Shown: positions 37,015 through 47,107, numbered from the stretch's first letter. The stretch: 64,000 nt of DNA from Vacuolonema iberomarrocanum LEGE 07170 (GCA_015207365.1 JADEXA010000026.1:1-64000), one strand, 5' to 3'. Numbers and translations: made by a program. The notes: generated by a model from the letters alone, not told the origin.

Positions 37015-37155
37015 AGAGACGACGCTCCCATCGAAATGAATGACTTGATGTTAGCTCCTGGTAAGCACGTCGAGGTTTTAGTGAGGGGCGATCGCGAACC
37101 CGGACAATATCACCTTTCAATGCATACGCAAGCAGGAGCGTTGAATCTGCACTAA
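37015..37155 (+). pseudogene. Remnant of a multicopper oxidase gene
   Basis: Right after the cupredoxin stop, the same frame encodes DDAPIEMNDLMLAPGKHVEVLVRGDREPGQY and ends ALNLH-stop at 37155. MNDLMLAPGKHVEVLV matches the second-domain block of multicopper oxidases (LLLAPGQR-x-E-VLV). Neither the N-terminal domains nor any of the HCH copper clusters are present, so only about 45 codons of a gene of about 500 remain. Confidence 0.7.
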
Positions 37156-37159
37156 ATCC

Positions 37160-37227
37160 AATTGAAGCACCCAACTATCGCAGGCGATAGTTGGGTGTTA
37201 CCGCTATTTAACCGGATTTGATATCAA
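37160..37227. repeat. Nested hairpin, family A
   Basis: A 14-bp perfect stem (37168-37181 with 37184-37197) with a two-base loop, core CCCAACTATCG. The right outer arm TTTAACCGGATTTGATATC is intact and overlaps the stop codon of the antiporter gene (37224-37226); the left arm is decayed (ATCCAATTGAAG). It lies between the oxidase remnant and the antiporter gene. Confidence 0.88.
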
Positions 37228-38639
37228 TCCCCTTCTGGTTGAATCGCACCCATCTTGACTTGCCTGGTTTTTCTAGCGAATACCTTGCGCAACATCAGCG
37301 GTGCCACAAATGTCGTAACAATCACCATCAACACAATCGCCACATTAATTGACCCCGACACGGCTCCTGTGGCTGCGCCCAATCCAGCGAACACCAACCC
37401 CACTTCTCCCCGTGGCACCATGCCTGTGCCGATCGCCAATCGGTTGAGTTTCTCTTTGGTGAAGACGAAGTATCCGGCGGCGAGCTTACCGAAAATGGCG
37501 ATGACCGTTAGAAATGCGGCGATGATTAAGCCTGTACGACTTTCAGGGTTCGCCAAGTTCAACACGGTGAGGTCGGTTTTGGCTCCAATCGAGACGAAGA
37601 AGATTGTCGCAAACAGGGCAACTAGGGGATCACAGGCTTTTTCGAGGGTTTTGGTTGCCTTGGTGTTGCCTAACACGATGCCCGCGGCGAAACAGCCGAG
37701 GATTTCTTCCAGGCCAATGAGCCGAGCAATAACCGCCATCACGTACAAAAAGACGATAGAACCGATGAGGACGCTGTAGGGGTTCTTGAGACGATCGAGG
37801 AAATTGATGTATCTGGGGCCGAAGGTCTTGTTGAGGGCGATCGCCGCCATAACAAAAATGGTTGCGCTCACAATCGTACCCAAGACGCTAGAAAATTGAA
37901 TCGTTCCGTTTTGGGCAATGCCGATGGCCACCGCCAGAATAGCAATGCCCAAGATGTCATCTAGAACCGCAGCTCCGAGGATAATTTGGCCTTCTTTGGT
38001 ATTCAAAACCCCCAACTCTTGCATGATGCGTGAGGTAATACCGATGCTGGTTGCGGTCAATGCCGCAGAGGCAAACAGGGCTGAAATGGTATCTAGATTG
38101 AAGACGGCAGAGAGTCCAAAGAAACCGGCAGCAAAGGGAAGTACCACCCCTGCGATCGCCACCGTTGCCGCCTGTGGACCAACCCGAAGTAACTCCTTCA
38201 AATCTGCCTCAAGGCCAATTTTGAAGAGCAGAACCGCGACCCCAGCACTGGCATAGTCGTTGATTAAGATCTTGACTGGCTCCGCAAAAATCTCTTGAAT
38301 CGTGGCAGTGTCACTTCCCGAAAGCCATTGAATGAGTGCCACAGCCCAATCTGCGACTTGACCGCTCTCACCCAGCACCAATATATGGAGGCCGGAAACA
38401 CCTAGCACGAAGCCTGCAATCAGTTCACCTAACACAGCAGGCAGACCGATACGAACGGCCAGCTCGCCAAAGATCTGAGCGAAGATAAAGGTTGATATCG
38501 CCGCCAGCGCCAGGGCGAGCGCCAGCGCTTTGGCATAGAGCTCACCTTCGCCGCCACCAACGGAAGCGAGCAGCGGTGTTAACGGAGCCAGGAAAACAGA
38601 CCCCAAGCTGGGAGGGAGATAAAGGGTTGGAAACATCAT
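37224..38639 (-). CDS. CPA2-family cation:proton antiporter
   Basis: 471 residues with about 12-13 membrane spans. The blocks GLPAVLGELIAGFVLGVSGLHIL, VAVLLFKIGLEADLKELLRVGP and ASAALTATSIGITSRIMQELG are those of the Kef/NapA-type Na+/H+ exchangers (PF00999). The ELGVLNTKEGQIILGAAVLDDILGI segment carries the conserved acidic ion-binding residues. No TrkA/RCK nucleotide-binding domain follows, so it is the short form. It exchanges Na+ or K+ for protons. It faces the metal-resistance genes convergently and lies 205 bp downstream of the RND pump gene on the same strand. Confidence 0.93.
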   Translation of the reverse strand: MMFPTLYLPPSLGSVFLAPLTPLLASVGGGEGELYAKALALALALAAISTFIFAQIFGELAVRIGLPAVLGELIAGFVLGVSGLHILVLGESGQVADWAVALIQWLSGSDTATIQEIFAEPVKILINDYASAGVAVLLFKIGLEADLKELLRVGPQAATVAIAGVVLPFAAGFFGLSAVFNLDTISALFASAALTATSIGITSRIMQELGVLNTKEGQIILGAAVLDDILGIAILAVAIGIAQNGTIQFSSVLGTIVSATIFVMAAIALNKTFGPRYINFLDRLKNPYSVLIGSIVFLYVMAVIARLIGLEEILGCFAAGIVLGNTKATKTLEKACDPLVALFATIFFVSIGAKTDLTVLNLANPESRTGLIIAAFLTVIAIFGKLAAGYFVFTKEKLNRLAIGTGMVPRGEVGLVFAGLGAATGAVSGSINVAIVLMVIVTTFVAPLMLRKVFARKTRQVKMGAIQPEGD

Positions 38640-38844
38640 GATGCTATTCAGTGATAAGGATAATCAAAGGGGACAAATTACTCATTTTTGAACTTGAGAA
38701 GATATTTGAGTCGTTGAACATGACGTGAGCTTTGGCGGCTCCATGAGTTGCCCCCTCAAAAGGAACTGGTGCCGTGTGGGAGGTTGCAACAGCCATACTG
38801 TCTGTGTTGGTTTTGTTTTGACCGCTGAATCGCTTGCCAATCCG

Positions 38845-41800
38845 CTACTCAGAGCTCGATGCAGGCTTATTCGGCGTCAGTTGTAAGTACAGTCCCGGCA
38901 CGACTAGCAGGGCGATCAACGTGGCCGACATCAAGCCAAAAATCACGGCCATACAGAGGGGGAACCATTTAGCATCGCTGAGCGCCAGGGGGATCAGGCC
39001 GATGATGGTGGTAATGGAGGTGGTCAGAATTGGGCGGAGGCGATCGCTCGCACCATAGGCCGCTGCATGCCTTACATCCGAGCCGTTTCGTCGACGCTCG
39101 TTCATGGTGTCAACCATGACAATGGCGTTGTTGACCACAATGCCGGTCAGCGAAATCACGCCAATGGCCGTCGGGAAGGAGAAGGGCAAATCGAGAAGCA
39201 AATACCCCAAAATAGTGCCAATCAACGCAAAAGGAATGGTCAAGATAATGATGACGGGCTGAGTGTAAGAACCAAATTGCAGCACTAGCACCGCAAACAC
39301 CAGAAAAATCGCCACAATCAGCATTTGTCCTGCCGAACCAAAGGTTTCACTACTGGTATCGGCATCTCCGCCAAACCGATAGGTATAGCCTCGGGGCCAG
39401 CGGTCTGGATTGTTGGGATCGGCGGGGTCAAACTGCATCGCATCTAGCATGGGAGCCAGTTGCGTGAGAATCTCGCTGTCAAAATAGTCTTGGCCAGGAA
39501 CCACCTTGGCCAACACCGTGACGCTGCGCTGGGTATCGCGGTGGGTAATCGAGAGGGGAACCGCTTCCTCGACCGGCTCCAGCAAGGCATAGGGGGGTAA
39601 GACCTCTCCATCCGGGGTAATGAAGCGTACCGTGGCAAACTCATCTAACCGAGATGGCCCGCCAACCTCACCCTGCAACGATGGCCATTGCGTACTGAGA
39701 CGAATCTCTAGATCTTCTTCCCCGCTACCAACCGAGAAGTCGCCAACCTCGTTATCGATCATCAAGTAGCGACCTTGTTCCCCCAGATCTTGCTGGCTGA
39801 TTCCGTAGAAATCGAGAGCTTCGCGCTTGGGCACGAGTCTGAAATCCTCGCGCAAATTCCCCAGGTCGTCCCGCACATCCATCGTGCCAGGGATTTCGCG
39901 CAGCGCCTGCTGCACCTGAGCCGAAAGCTCCCGCAGGGTTCGTAGATCATCGCCATAAAGCTCAACCTGAATCGGATCCTCGCCGCCTCCGGTACGCTCA
40001 AACTGCACCGCCAAGATGGCACCTGGATAGTCTCGTACAATCGTTTCGCTGAGTTCTTGCTGCACCTCACGGGCATATTCAAAGGAGTCGCGCGCACGTT
40101 GCTTGCGCTCAACAAACATCGCCGACAACCCAACAAAATAATCGGCATTGACGGGTTTGATTTCACTTGAGGGCACCAAGTTGCTGCGCTGGCCGACCAG
40201 TTTGACCACACTTTCAAAGACGTTTTGGCCATCGGGATCGGTGTAGTCCTTAAGCAGGGTTCCGATGCGGTTGGCGACGTCTTGGGAGCGCACCAGAGTT
40301 GCGGCTGGCGGCAGTTCGACATTGATGCTGAGCTTACGCCCTTCGCTATCGGGGAAGAGGGCAAAAGGCAGTTTTGTGAATAGAGCGATCGCGCAGACAA
40401 ACAAGGCAATGGTACCCAAGGTCCACAGCCGCGCCACCTTGCGATTGGGAATCGTTGTTCGCAAGCTCCACTGGGCAAACATCTCAGAGACTTTCTCGGT
40501 TAGCCGATCCACAAAGGTTTTGGACTGGCCTCCCGTTTTCACCTTATTGAGCAGGAATTTGGAAAGGGGAACAACGGCGAGGAGCGCAACGATGTAGCTC
40601 AGAACCAGACAGGTGATGGCGCTGATCGGAATGAGCCGAACGAATTTGCCCATAGTGCCAGCGATCGCCATCAATGGAGCCATCGCCAAAATGGTCGTCA
40701 ACTGCCCTGCAAACGCCGGAGCTGCATAGGTTTTGACCGTCTTAATTGCTGCCTGACCAAAGGGCAGATTTTGGATAAACAGGCCATCATGCATCCCCTC
40801 CAACATAAGGATAAATACATCAACCAACAGCCCCAACGCTAAGATCATGCCGATCATGACCATCGTGTTGAGGGTATAGCCCATGATCCACAGGACAAAA
40901 ATGGCTCCAGCAAACGTCAGTGGAATCGCTACCCCTGCAATCAGCGCCTCACGCCAGGTCAGGGCCACAAAGAGAATCGCGAACACACATAGCGATGCCT
41001 GCAACACGTTGCTGCCCAAATCGGTAAGTTCCGCTTGAATCTTTTCGGCATCACTGTTGAGCACACGGTAGTCCATGCCATGGGGCCAGAGTTCAGGATT
41101 TTCTCGTGCGGCCTCCATCACGGCCAACGCATCCCTCACCACTTGGCTGGTATCACTGCCAGGAACCTTCACCACATCCAATGTGATCGTGGAGGCAAAG
41201 TCTGCACCTTGCCAACTGACGGCAGCTCGATTCGTTTCCCGTTCCAGCCCCTGGTAGACATCGGCGACCTCGGCTAAACGTACAATTCGCTGGTCACTCA
41301 GTCGAGCAACGGGTAAGTTTCTGAGGTCTTCCAACGTGCGAAAGCGACCATATAACCTCACCTGAGCCCCGATGGCATCGTCCCGGATGAGATCCCAAGA
41401 AGTATCGATATTGTTGCCTTGAATCGCGTCGCTGACTTGCGTTGCCGAAATGCCCAGAGTCGTTAGACGGCTCGGACGCATTTGAACATGAATCACATCT
41501 TCGCGCCGACCGGCTAAGTCTACCTCGCGGACGTTTCTGACCGCTTCAATCTGTTCTTGTAAGTCTTCAGCAACCTGACTGAGGAGGGTAATGTCTAAAT
41601 CTTCCCCAACCAAGGCAAGCGTCAAGATTGGGGCATCTTGTTGGGACAACTGCTCAAATTCTGGCTTCTCGCGTCCAGTCGACTCCGGCGGCAGTTCGGG
41701 CTCGGAGTCATCGAGCTTGCCTCGCAGTTGCTGAATCGACTCTGCTACAGGAGATTCTGCTTTGAACGCAACATTAATAATGGAAAATGAGTTAAACGTA

Positions 41801-42183
41801 GCACTCGTAAAATCATCTAACCCTTGCAGGCTTTTAATTTCTTCCTCAATCTTGTCCGTTACTTGATTTTCAATCGTTTCGGCATCTGTCCCTGGCCATA
41901 GTGTGGTGATCATCGCACGGGCAATCTTAATATCTGGATCGCCTTCCTTCACCATGGAGGAATACCCCATCAGCCCGCCCATTACCAACATGAAGCAGAG
42001 GAGGATGCCAAAAATCTGGCGAGTAAAAAAGAATTTCATCCAGCCAGGGGCGTTGAGCATCTGCCCATTCTTTATGCCACCTGATCCATTTTCAGAAGTG
42101 CCCTCACCATTCAATGAAGAGTCAGGTAAGGCAGGTTTAGGCGATTTAACGGGCGGGGTTAATGGCTTTTCTTCAGATTTCAC
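38845..42183 (-). CDS. RND efflux pump permease (HAE1/AcrB type)
   Basis: 1112 residues. It has a cytoplasmic Pro/Ser-rich extension of about 45 residues and then FFFTRQIFGILLCFMLVMGG as the first span. Two large periplasmic loops alternate with two bundles of spans (first bundle about 375-560; second about 960-1100). WPGTDAETIENQVTDKIEEEIKSLQGLDDFTS is the standard N-terminal loop block of AcrB-like pumps, and LALGLLVDVFILMLEGMHDG matches the fourth-span region where proton-relay Asp residues lie. Substrate unknown; the context does not show the CusA-specific Met set. The start overlaps the adaptor stop by 4 bp (ATGA), so they are coupled. Confidence 0.94.
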   Translation of the reverse strand: MKSEEKPLTPPVKSPKPALPDSSLNGEGTSENGSGGIKNGQMLNAPGWMKFFFTRQIFGILLCFMLVMGGLMGYSSMVKEGDPDIKIARAMITTLWPGTDAETIENQVTDKIEEEIKSLQGLDDFTSATFNSFSIINVAFKAESPVAESIQQLRGKLDDSEPELPPESTGREKPEFEQLSQQDAPILTLALVGEDLDITLLSQVAEDLQEQIEAVRNVREVDLAGRREDVIHVQMRPSRLTTLGISATQVSDAIQGNNIDTSWDLIRDDAIGAQVRLYGRFRTLEDLRNLPVARLSDQRIVRLAEVADVYQGLERETNRAAVSWQGADFASTITLDVVKVPGSDTSQVVRDALAVMEAARENPELWPHGMDYRVLNSDAEKIQAELTDLGSNVLQASLCVFAILFVALTWREALIAGVAIPLTFAGAIFVLWIMGYTLNTMVMIGMILALGLLVDVFILMLEGMHDGLFIQNLPFGQAAIKTVKTYAAPAFAGQLTTILAMAPLMAIAGTMGKFVRLIPISAITCLVLSYIVALLAVVPLSKFLLNKVKTGGQSKTFVDRLTEKVSEMFAQWSLRTTIPNRKVARLWTLGTIALFVCAIALFTKLPFALFPDSEGRKLSINVELPPAATLVRSQDVANRIGTLLKDYTDPDGQNVFESVVKLVGQRSNLVPSSEIKPVNADYFVGLSAMFVERKQRARDSFEYAREVQQELSETIVRDYPGAILAVQFERTGGGEDPIQVELYGDDLRTLRELSAQVQQALREIPGTMDVRDDLGNLREDFRLVPKREALDFYGISQQDLGEQGRYLMIDNEVGDFSVGSGEEDLEIRLSTQWPSLQGEVGGPSRLDEFATVRFITPDGEVLPPYALLEPVEEAVPLSITHRDTQRSVTVLAKVVPGQDYFDSEILTQLAPMLDAMQFDPADPNNPDRWPRGYTYRFGGDADTSSETFGSAGQMLIVAIFLVFAVLVLQFGSYTQPVIIILTIPFALIGTILGYLLLDLPFSFPTAIGVISLTGIVVNNAIVMVDTMNERRRNGSDVRHAAAYGASDRLRPILTTSITTIIGLIPLALSDAKWFPLCMAVIFGLMSATLIALLVVPGLYLQLTPNKPASSSE

Positions 42184-43760
42184 TGCACTTGCTCCCGATT
42201 AATAATGTCCACTGGTGTGCCATCGACCAAGCGGTTTTGACCTTCAATCACCACCATTTCTCCTGGCTCAACCCCCGAGAGAATTTCGACGCCAGACGAG
42301 CTCTCTACGCCTCGGGTGACGCGCCGTTGTTCAACCGTGCCATCCGCTTCGTTGACGACAAAAGCAAAGGAGTCCTGCCCTCGTGCCAGCACAGAGCCCA
42401 GCGGTAGCAGCGTGGCGCCTGGGTTCGCCACGGTTTCAATCCAGACATAGACGCGAGCACCCACTTTAAGATTGAGGACTTGTTGCAAGTCGCGAATGGT
42501 GACGCGGGTACCCCGTCCGCCAGGAGTTTGGGAAGGACTGACGGCAAAAACTCGACCCTCGCTGCCTTCGCGTCGGGCAATTTCCAATAAATCTTGTTCG
42601 GTTGCCCCGTTGGCTTGGGCACCACTCACCGCTTCTTCTAAGACGACATAGGCACGCTGCCCCAACCGAAGTGCATCGGCATCATCGGCTTGAATCTCCA
42701 TTTCTACTTCGTAGGTGGAGGGGTCAACCACGACAATCGGAGCCGTTTCAATCACAGCTTGGGGGCTGCTGGTATCGAGATAGCGACTGCTCCAGTACTC
42801 GCCCTGTCGAATGTTGATATAAGCAATGACGCCATCAATGGGAGACACCAGTTGGGTGTCTTCTAAATCAACTGCAACTTGACTGCGCCGTGCTTGCGCT
42901 GCCTCAATCGACGACTCTGCGACCCGTACATCGTCTCCAGCGGAACGGAGAGCCTGCTGGGCAATTTCGTAGGCGGCAGCGGCTTGGTCAACCCGGTTGC
43001 GATAAACATCGCGATCGCTCTCAGATACCGCCCCTTGTTCAAAGAGGGATTGATAGCGTCGGAATTCGGTTTCAGCTAACGCCAGATCTGACTCCGCTTT
43101 TGCCACATCGGCTCTTGCCTGGAGGAGAGCCGCCTCGGACTGATTGCGCTGGTTCAACGCAACTTGAATATCTGCATCTGCCGTATCGATGCTGGAAGAC
43201 TGCCGCCGATCGTCTACGGTGGCCAGCAACTGCCCTTGCCTCACGCGATCGCCTTCCCTTAGCTGGACGCCATTGATTTGTGCTACTTGGGTGATGTCGC
43301 CATCGGCATAAAAGTTGAGCACGCGTAGTTCTACCGGGAGAGAGGTTCCTTCATCGAAGACCCAACTCTGGGCTAAACCGGTTTGCGCTCGTGCCACCCG
43401 CACGGGAAGCTGACCCTGGTTGTTAGTCACTTCAGTGGTTTCAACGGGAGTGGAGGTCTGGATTCCCCGGTAAACCCGCCAGCCGACAAAACCCACAACA
43501 ACCAGCATCGAGAGGGCGATCGCTGGCCACATCGATCGCTGTGGTTTTGGCGATTGGGGTACTTTCGTGGGAGGGGTTTGCGCTTCGGGAAGCAAGGAAC
43601 TCTCGATTTCCTGGCTTGCTGGACGGTCATTTTGCGCAACACCAGAACTCTGTTCAACACTTTGAGTTGTTTGAGCTGTTTTGGGATGCTCTAAGTCAGG
43701 TGTATCGATTGGACGCTGAGACTCTTGAACCGGGTCTAGATTCTGTATTTCATCATTCAT
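42180..43760 (-). CDS. RND efflux periplasmic adaptor (membrane-fusion protein)
   Basis: 526 residues. A long Gln/Pro/Thr-rich N-terminus (1-70) precedes a single span (MWPAIALSMLVVVGFVGWRVY). The lipoyl half-motifs GVQLREGDRVRQGQLLATVDDRRQSS and DTQLVSPIDGVIAYINIRQGEY flank a long coiled coil (about 185-290, rich in Ala, Arg, Gln and Glu). Beta-barrel and membrane-proximal domains follow, ending VEILSGVEPGEMVVIEGQNRLVDG. It links the inner-membrane pump to an outer-membrane channel (no channel gene is in this window). It is the first gene of the two-gene operon. Confidence 0.94.
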   Translation of the reverse strand: MNDEIQNLDPVQESQRPIDTPDLEHPKTAQTTQSVEQSSGVAQNDRPASQEIESSLLPEAQTPPTKVPQSPKPQRSMWPAIALSMLVVVGFVGWRVYRGIQTSTPVETTEVTNNQGQLPVRVARAQTGLAQSWVFDEGTSLPVELRVLNFYADGDITQVAQINGVQLREGDRVRQGQLLATVDDRRQSSSIDTADADIQVALNQRNQSEAALLQARADVAKAESDLALAETEFRRYQSLFEQGAVSESDRDVYRNRVDQAAAAYEIAQQALRSAGDDVRVAESSIEAAQARRSQVAVDLEDTQLVSPIDGVIAYINIRQGEYWSSRYLDTSSPQAVIETAPIVVVDPSTYEVEMEIQADDADALRLGQRAYVVLEEAVSGAQANGATEQDLLEIARREGSEGRVFAVSPSQTPGGRGTRVTIRDLQQVLNLKVGARVYVWIETVANPGATLLPLGSVLARGQDSFAFVVNEADGTVEQRRVTRGVESSSGVEILSGVEPGEMVVIEGQNRLVDGTPVDIINREQVQ

Positions 43761-44067
43761 AGAATTGGGCTCCTAAAAAACGAGTCGCTAATGATGAGCC
43801 AGTTGCATAACCTGCTTGTAATGCTCTCAACCTTATTTGGAGTGGCGTCTCTACAGCGTCTCCATAGCGTCCGCTTGCCTCTACGTGGGCATTTTGTAGA
43901 GCGCTAAATTACTTTGGAGGCAGATTTGGTTGCTGTCGATTCTACAGGAGCGCATCAGCTAGGAACGCGTGCGACGCTAGAGTCGATTGCTCTTCAATGA
44001 CTCTAGGTAGACGTAAGTTTTTGTAGGCACGTTACCGACATTCCGAGAAGCGGAAACAAGCGGTGAG
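43761..44067. other. Intergenic gap with GCGTCTC-rich short repeats
   Basis: About 300 bp between the adaptor and the transposase genes. It contains GGCGTCTCTACAGCGTCTCC and CATAGCGTCCGCTTGCC; similar GCGTCTCCAAAGCGTCC-like strings recur at about 45503-45525 and 48842-48870. No gene is evident, and I could not find matching transposon ends here. Confidence 0.35.
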
Positions 44068-45150
44068 CTAATCCAGTTCAGGGGGGAGGGTTCCCTCAGA
44101 TTGCATCGATGGCGTCTGCAAGGTCACCATGAGATAAGCACTCATGACCACTTCCCACCACTTTTCAATCACGCCATAGTTAGTAAAACGAAAGTCAGCC
44201 CATCCCAAGTCATCTTTGCCTTGCTTGAAGCCATATTGCACCCAATGCTTCAAGCCATAGAGGACTCCAACATGCTGGTAGGAAATGTTCGCCCCCCATG
44301 TCGTGATCATCCAGGTCGATGTTTTGGGCAAACGTTCTTTATCGGTGGTCAATTGCCAGTACTGCTGGGAACCTCGCCGCCCATAAACAATCTCTCGAAT
44401 GAAGTGATTCTCGCTCTTGCCATGGCTAAACCTGTCTTGATACTGCCACCAGTTATTGGCCCGCACCTGCTCCTTCTTGGGCATCCCCACAACATGATTG
44501 GAGCGCGTCGCTAAAACATAGGGAAGCTGCAACCGCCGAAGCAGCGAGACAAAGCAATTGGCACGTTCGCCATACTTACTATCCACAAGTACCAGGTCGA
44601 ATGCGAAGCCAACGTCTTGCAATTGTTGAACCATTTCAACAGCGATCTGGGGTTTGCTGCGATAGGTCTCTCCTGGGTTCAGGCATTCCTGAGGTTTGTA
44701 CACTTCAAACGTCAGAGGAAAGGTGATGTTATCTATTACCCCACAGGCATCCACGGAGACGATTCCGTTTTCTACCTTGCCCAGATTGTCGATGTACTGC
44801 CGCTTGACATAGTCCGTTGTATGCCCTTTTTTGCGGTCTCCGGTTTCGTCAATCACTAACACCAACTTGTGCCCGTTCAATAGCGCACGAATCAACTCCA
44901 GTCGTCTGTGACGTAGGGCCTTGGCCTGCCAGGGGGATTTGACTAAAAACTGCTGCAATGACTGGGGGTTGCGCAAACCCGTTACCTTCGCGATCGCTGG
45001 CAACGACTTTCGCTTAATCTTCGATACCATACCGACATGCAGACGCTTGAACGCTTCGAAGCTTCTCACCTCAACAAATAAATCTCGATACGAGTCGCAG
45101 TACTCATCCACGAACTGCACAGTCGGCTTCGCTTTACGGGTTACTGTCAT
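44068..45150 (-). mobile_element. IS701-family transposase
   Basis: 360 residues, DDE-type. LVLVIDETGDRKKGHTTDYV holds the first catalytic Asp, VDSKYGERANC (about residue 197) the second, and a Glu in the C-terminal helix region (YGVIEKWWEVV) is a candidate third. VKRQYIDNLGKVENGIVSVDA is the block typical of IS701-like transposases in cyanobacteria. The C-terminus is somewhat shorter than usual for the family. I searched the flanks for terminal inverted repeats and a target duplication and could not find a convincing pair, so element ends and activity are uncertain. Confidence 0.85.
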
Positions 45151-45328
45151 GGCTCTGCTTTATTCCTATCCCTGGGTCACCATCAGAGGAATGGAGGGGC
45201 GCAAGTCTCGACAGTGCTGTTAGAACCAATCCTTGAGACAGAAATGGGTGAGGTGAAAAATCTGCAACAAGAAATACGGCAAGAATTGCGATCGCAACCC
45301 GCCGAAACTTAATTCGTAGTGAATACAT
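45134..45328 (-). CDS. Possible small membrane peptide overlapping the transposase start
   Basis: 64 codons from the ATG at 45328. It starts MYSLRIKFRRVAIAIL and has one hydrophobic helix, then ADFSPHPFLSQGL. The tail runs into the transposase start region and may be replaced sequence. The hydrophobic part resembles the peptide at 48485-48646. The ribosome-binding site is weak. Confidence 0.3.
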   Translation of the reverse strand: MYSLRIKFRRVAIAILAVFLVADFSPHPFLSQGLVLTALSRLAPLHSSDGDPGIGIKQSHDSNP

Positions 45329-45450
45329 GGTGTTTGCCTGCTTAAAATTACGCTTCAATCTGCAGACATCTTTCGCTCTGCACCAGATACACTCAAAGTG
45401 TGAATCCTTGCTTCATGGAATGAACAACACCCTGCACTAGGAGTTCTGTT

Positions 45451-45678
45451 CTAAGTGGGTGATGCGATCGATTGATGTCGATAAATCAACTCTAATAAAG
45501 CAAGCGTCTCCAAAGCGTCCAAAGCAGTCACCATCGGCATTTCGCAACAACATTCAGCAAATCTGTAACATTTTTGAAATGCTTCGAATGTGTAGACTGA
45601 GTGATTAATATAACGATAGTCGCTTAGATTGAACGAAGTAACACTGCTGCCATTCTTGCGCATATAGGAATTCAGCAA
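45451..45678 (-). CDS. Doubtful small open frame
   Basis: 75 codons with an ATG at 45678 and another five codons in. The translation (for example FEAFQKCYRFAECCCEMP, then ALDALETLALLELIYRHQ) looks partly helical, but no family or ribosome-binding site is clear. The surrounding 45.4-45.87 kb stretch is AT-rich and holds nothing else I can support. Confidence 0.22.
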   Translation of the reverse strand: MLNSYMRKNGSSVTSFNLSDYRYINHSVYTFEAFQKCYRFAECCCEMPMVTALDALETLALLELIYRHQSIASPT

Positions 45679-45873
45679 GATCGAACGCTATGATTGACAC
45701 TTTTCTATAGCTTTTCATTATTATTGAAATGATCTAATACCGAATTCCAGAGCACTATGCAGATGCCCTCAATCGATCACAATATTTGCAGGAATGCGTC
45801 ATAATCTAATACAAAGGGAGCATGGTAAGTTTGCTTTGTCTGCTGTTAAATTTGTCACTCCACACAAATTAAT

Positions 45874-46260
45874 ATGATGCATAACGTAAGCGTTCCGTTC
45901 AAAATCACGGATGTCTACGAAGGGTTTGCAGAAACAGATGGCATTATTCTTTTCACAGGCGATTCGATCAAGCTTCAGTTTCAAACCAAAGATGCTATCT
46001 TTGGTGCAATCAAATCTAGCGTTAAAGAGATCATCCTACCGCTTCAAGCAATTCAAGACATGAATTTAAGAAAGGGGCTGTGGAGGCATAATCTGATAAT
46101 CAGAATGTCAGATCTAAAGCTCTTGGAGGAGATCCCGAAGCAAAAAGCTGGAGAAATGAAGCTCAAAATCAGAAAAAGAGATGCTGACTTGGTCTCCAGT
46201 CTTGTCTCTAATGTGAAGCTTGAAATGGCTAATCTAAGCTTAAAGTATCTGAAAGGATAG
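45874..46260 (+). CDS. Hypothetical protein, possible PH-like beta domain
   Basis: 128 residues; two ATGs at the start (45874 and 45880 region). The pattern of alternating beta strands (VPFKITDVYEGFAETDGIILF, IKLQFQTKD, VKEIILPLQAIQDMNLRKG, LIIRMSDLKLLEEIP, GEMKLKIRKRD) followed by a C-terminal helix suggests a PH-like or small beta-barrel domain. I do not recognise the family. Coding quality is good, and no frame interruptions occur. It is divergent from the doubtful frame on its left and converges on the ion channel gene. Confidence 0.6.
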   Translation: MMHNVSVPFKITDVYEGFAETDGIILFTGDSIKLQFQTKDAIFGAIKSSVKEIILPLQAIQDMNLRKGLWRHNLIIRMSDLKLLEEIPKQKAGEMKLKIRKRDADLVSSLVSNVKLEMANLSLKYLKG

Positions 46261-46423
46261 TCGGATGAGTAGACAGCTACAAATATTCAACCCGATTAAA
46301 TCTAAATATCATTTATACTCGCTACAATGCAGCGGATGTAAACAATATCTAGAGGCTTCAACCGGGGATTGATAGAGTCAATGATATGTACGCTGTGCGT
46401 CTTGCGAAGCTTGGCTAAGCGCA

Positions 46424-47086
46424 TCAGTGAGATCGATGACCTAAATATCCACCCACCAGAACGGCCATGAAAACAGCTGGATAGATCTGGCCAATAATTG
46501 CTTCTAGATTCGTAAGCACCAAGGCAAACTCACTCACGGGCACAATGTCGCCATAGCCCAAAGTTGTGAGGGTTGTAAAGCTGAAGTGAAACGCCTTGAT
46601 ATGAGCATCTTGAATCAGCAAAGATTGCGAAAATGCATTGGGATCTAATGTCGCAACTATGCCATAAAATAAGGCCCAGGCAAAGCCAATCAACAGATAG
46701 ACACTGATTCCTCCCTGCACAATATCTGCCGTAATTTTAGGTGCTTTCAAAATCTCGCGGCCAATCAAATAAGCTGCCCCTCCGATATACAGTGAAAGGA
46801 CGGTCTGGAACATCAGATCAAAGGCTTGGTTTAAGGAAGGATCCCAACCCAAGTTGATGTTGAGTTGTAAGCTAAAGGCTAGGCTGGCGATCGCAATATA
46901 AATGAACAGCAATCGTCTAGATAATGTCAAGCTTCTGACAATCAGGATAATGCTAGATAGTAACAACACATCCGAAATAACACTGCCAATACCTGCTTTC
47001 AAGAAAGGAGAAAGCAGGAACAGAACGATGAGAACAATCAGAAGCTGGCGATATTTTTGCGTGTTCGATTCATGTAGAAGCATCAT
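46424..47086 (-). CDS. Ion channel with potassium selectivity filter
   Basis: 220 residues with about six hydrophobic segments. Near the C-terminus the pore loop FTTLTTLGYGDIVPVSEFA (about 169-187) holds TLGYGD, the potassium filter, and one further span follows (AIIGQIYPAVFMAVLVGGYLG). The first four segments form a voltage-sensor-like or unrelated helical bundle without an obvious Arg ladder. It should let K+ cross the plasma or thylakoid membrane. No cytoplasmic regulatory domain is attached. It begins 22 bp beyond the end of the hypothetical gene 47108-48094 on the same strand, suggesting co-transcription. Confidence 0.9.
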   Translation of the reverse strand: MMLLHESNTQKYRQLLIVLIVLFLLSPFLKAGIGSVISDVLLLSSIILIVRSLTLSRRLLFIYIAIASLAFSLQLNINLGWDPSLNQAFDLMFQTVLSLYIGGAAYLIGREILKAPKITADIVQGGISVYLLIGFAWALFYGIVATLDPNAFSQSLLIQDAHIKAFHFSFTTLTTLGYGDIVPVSEFALVLTNLEAIIGQIYPAVFMAVLVGGYLGHRSH

Positions 47087-47107
47087 TCAGATATTGTCCA
47101 GGGAAAT

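Noticed and set aside
43960..45240. Terminal inverted repeats of the IS701-type element
   Set aside because: Both flanks were compared by eye and no convincing inverted pair or target duplication was found, so only the transposase gene is reported.
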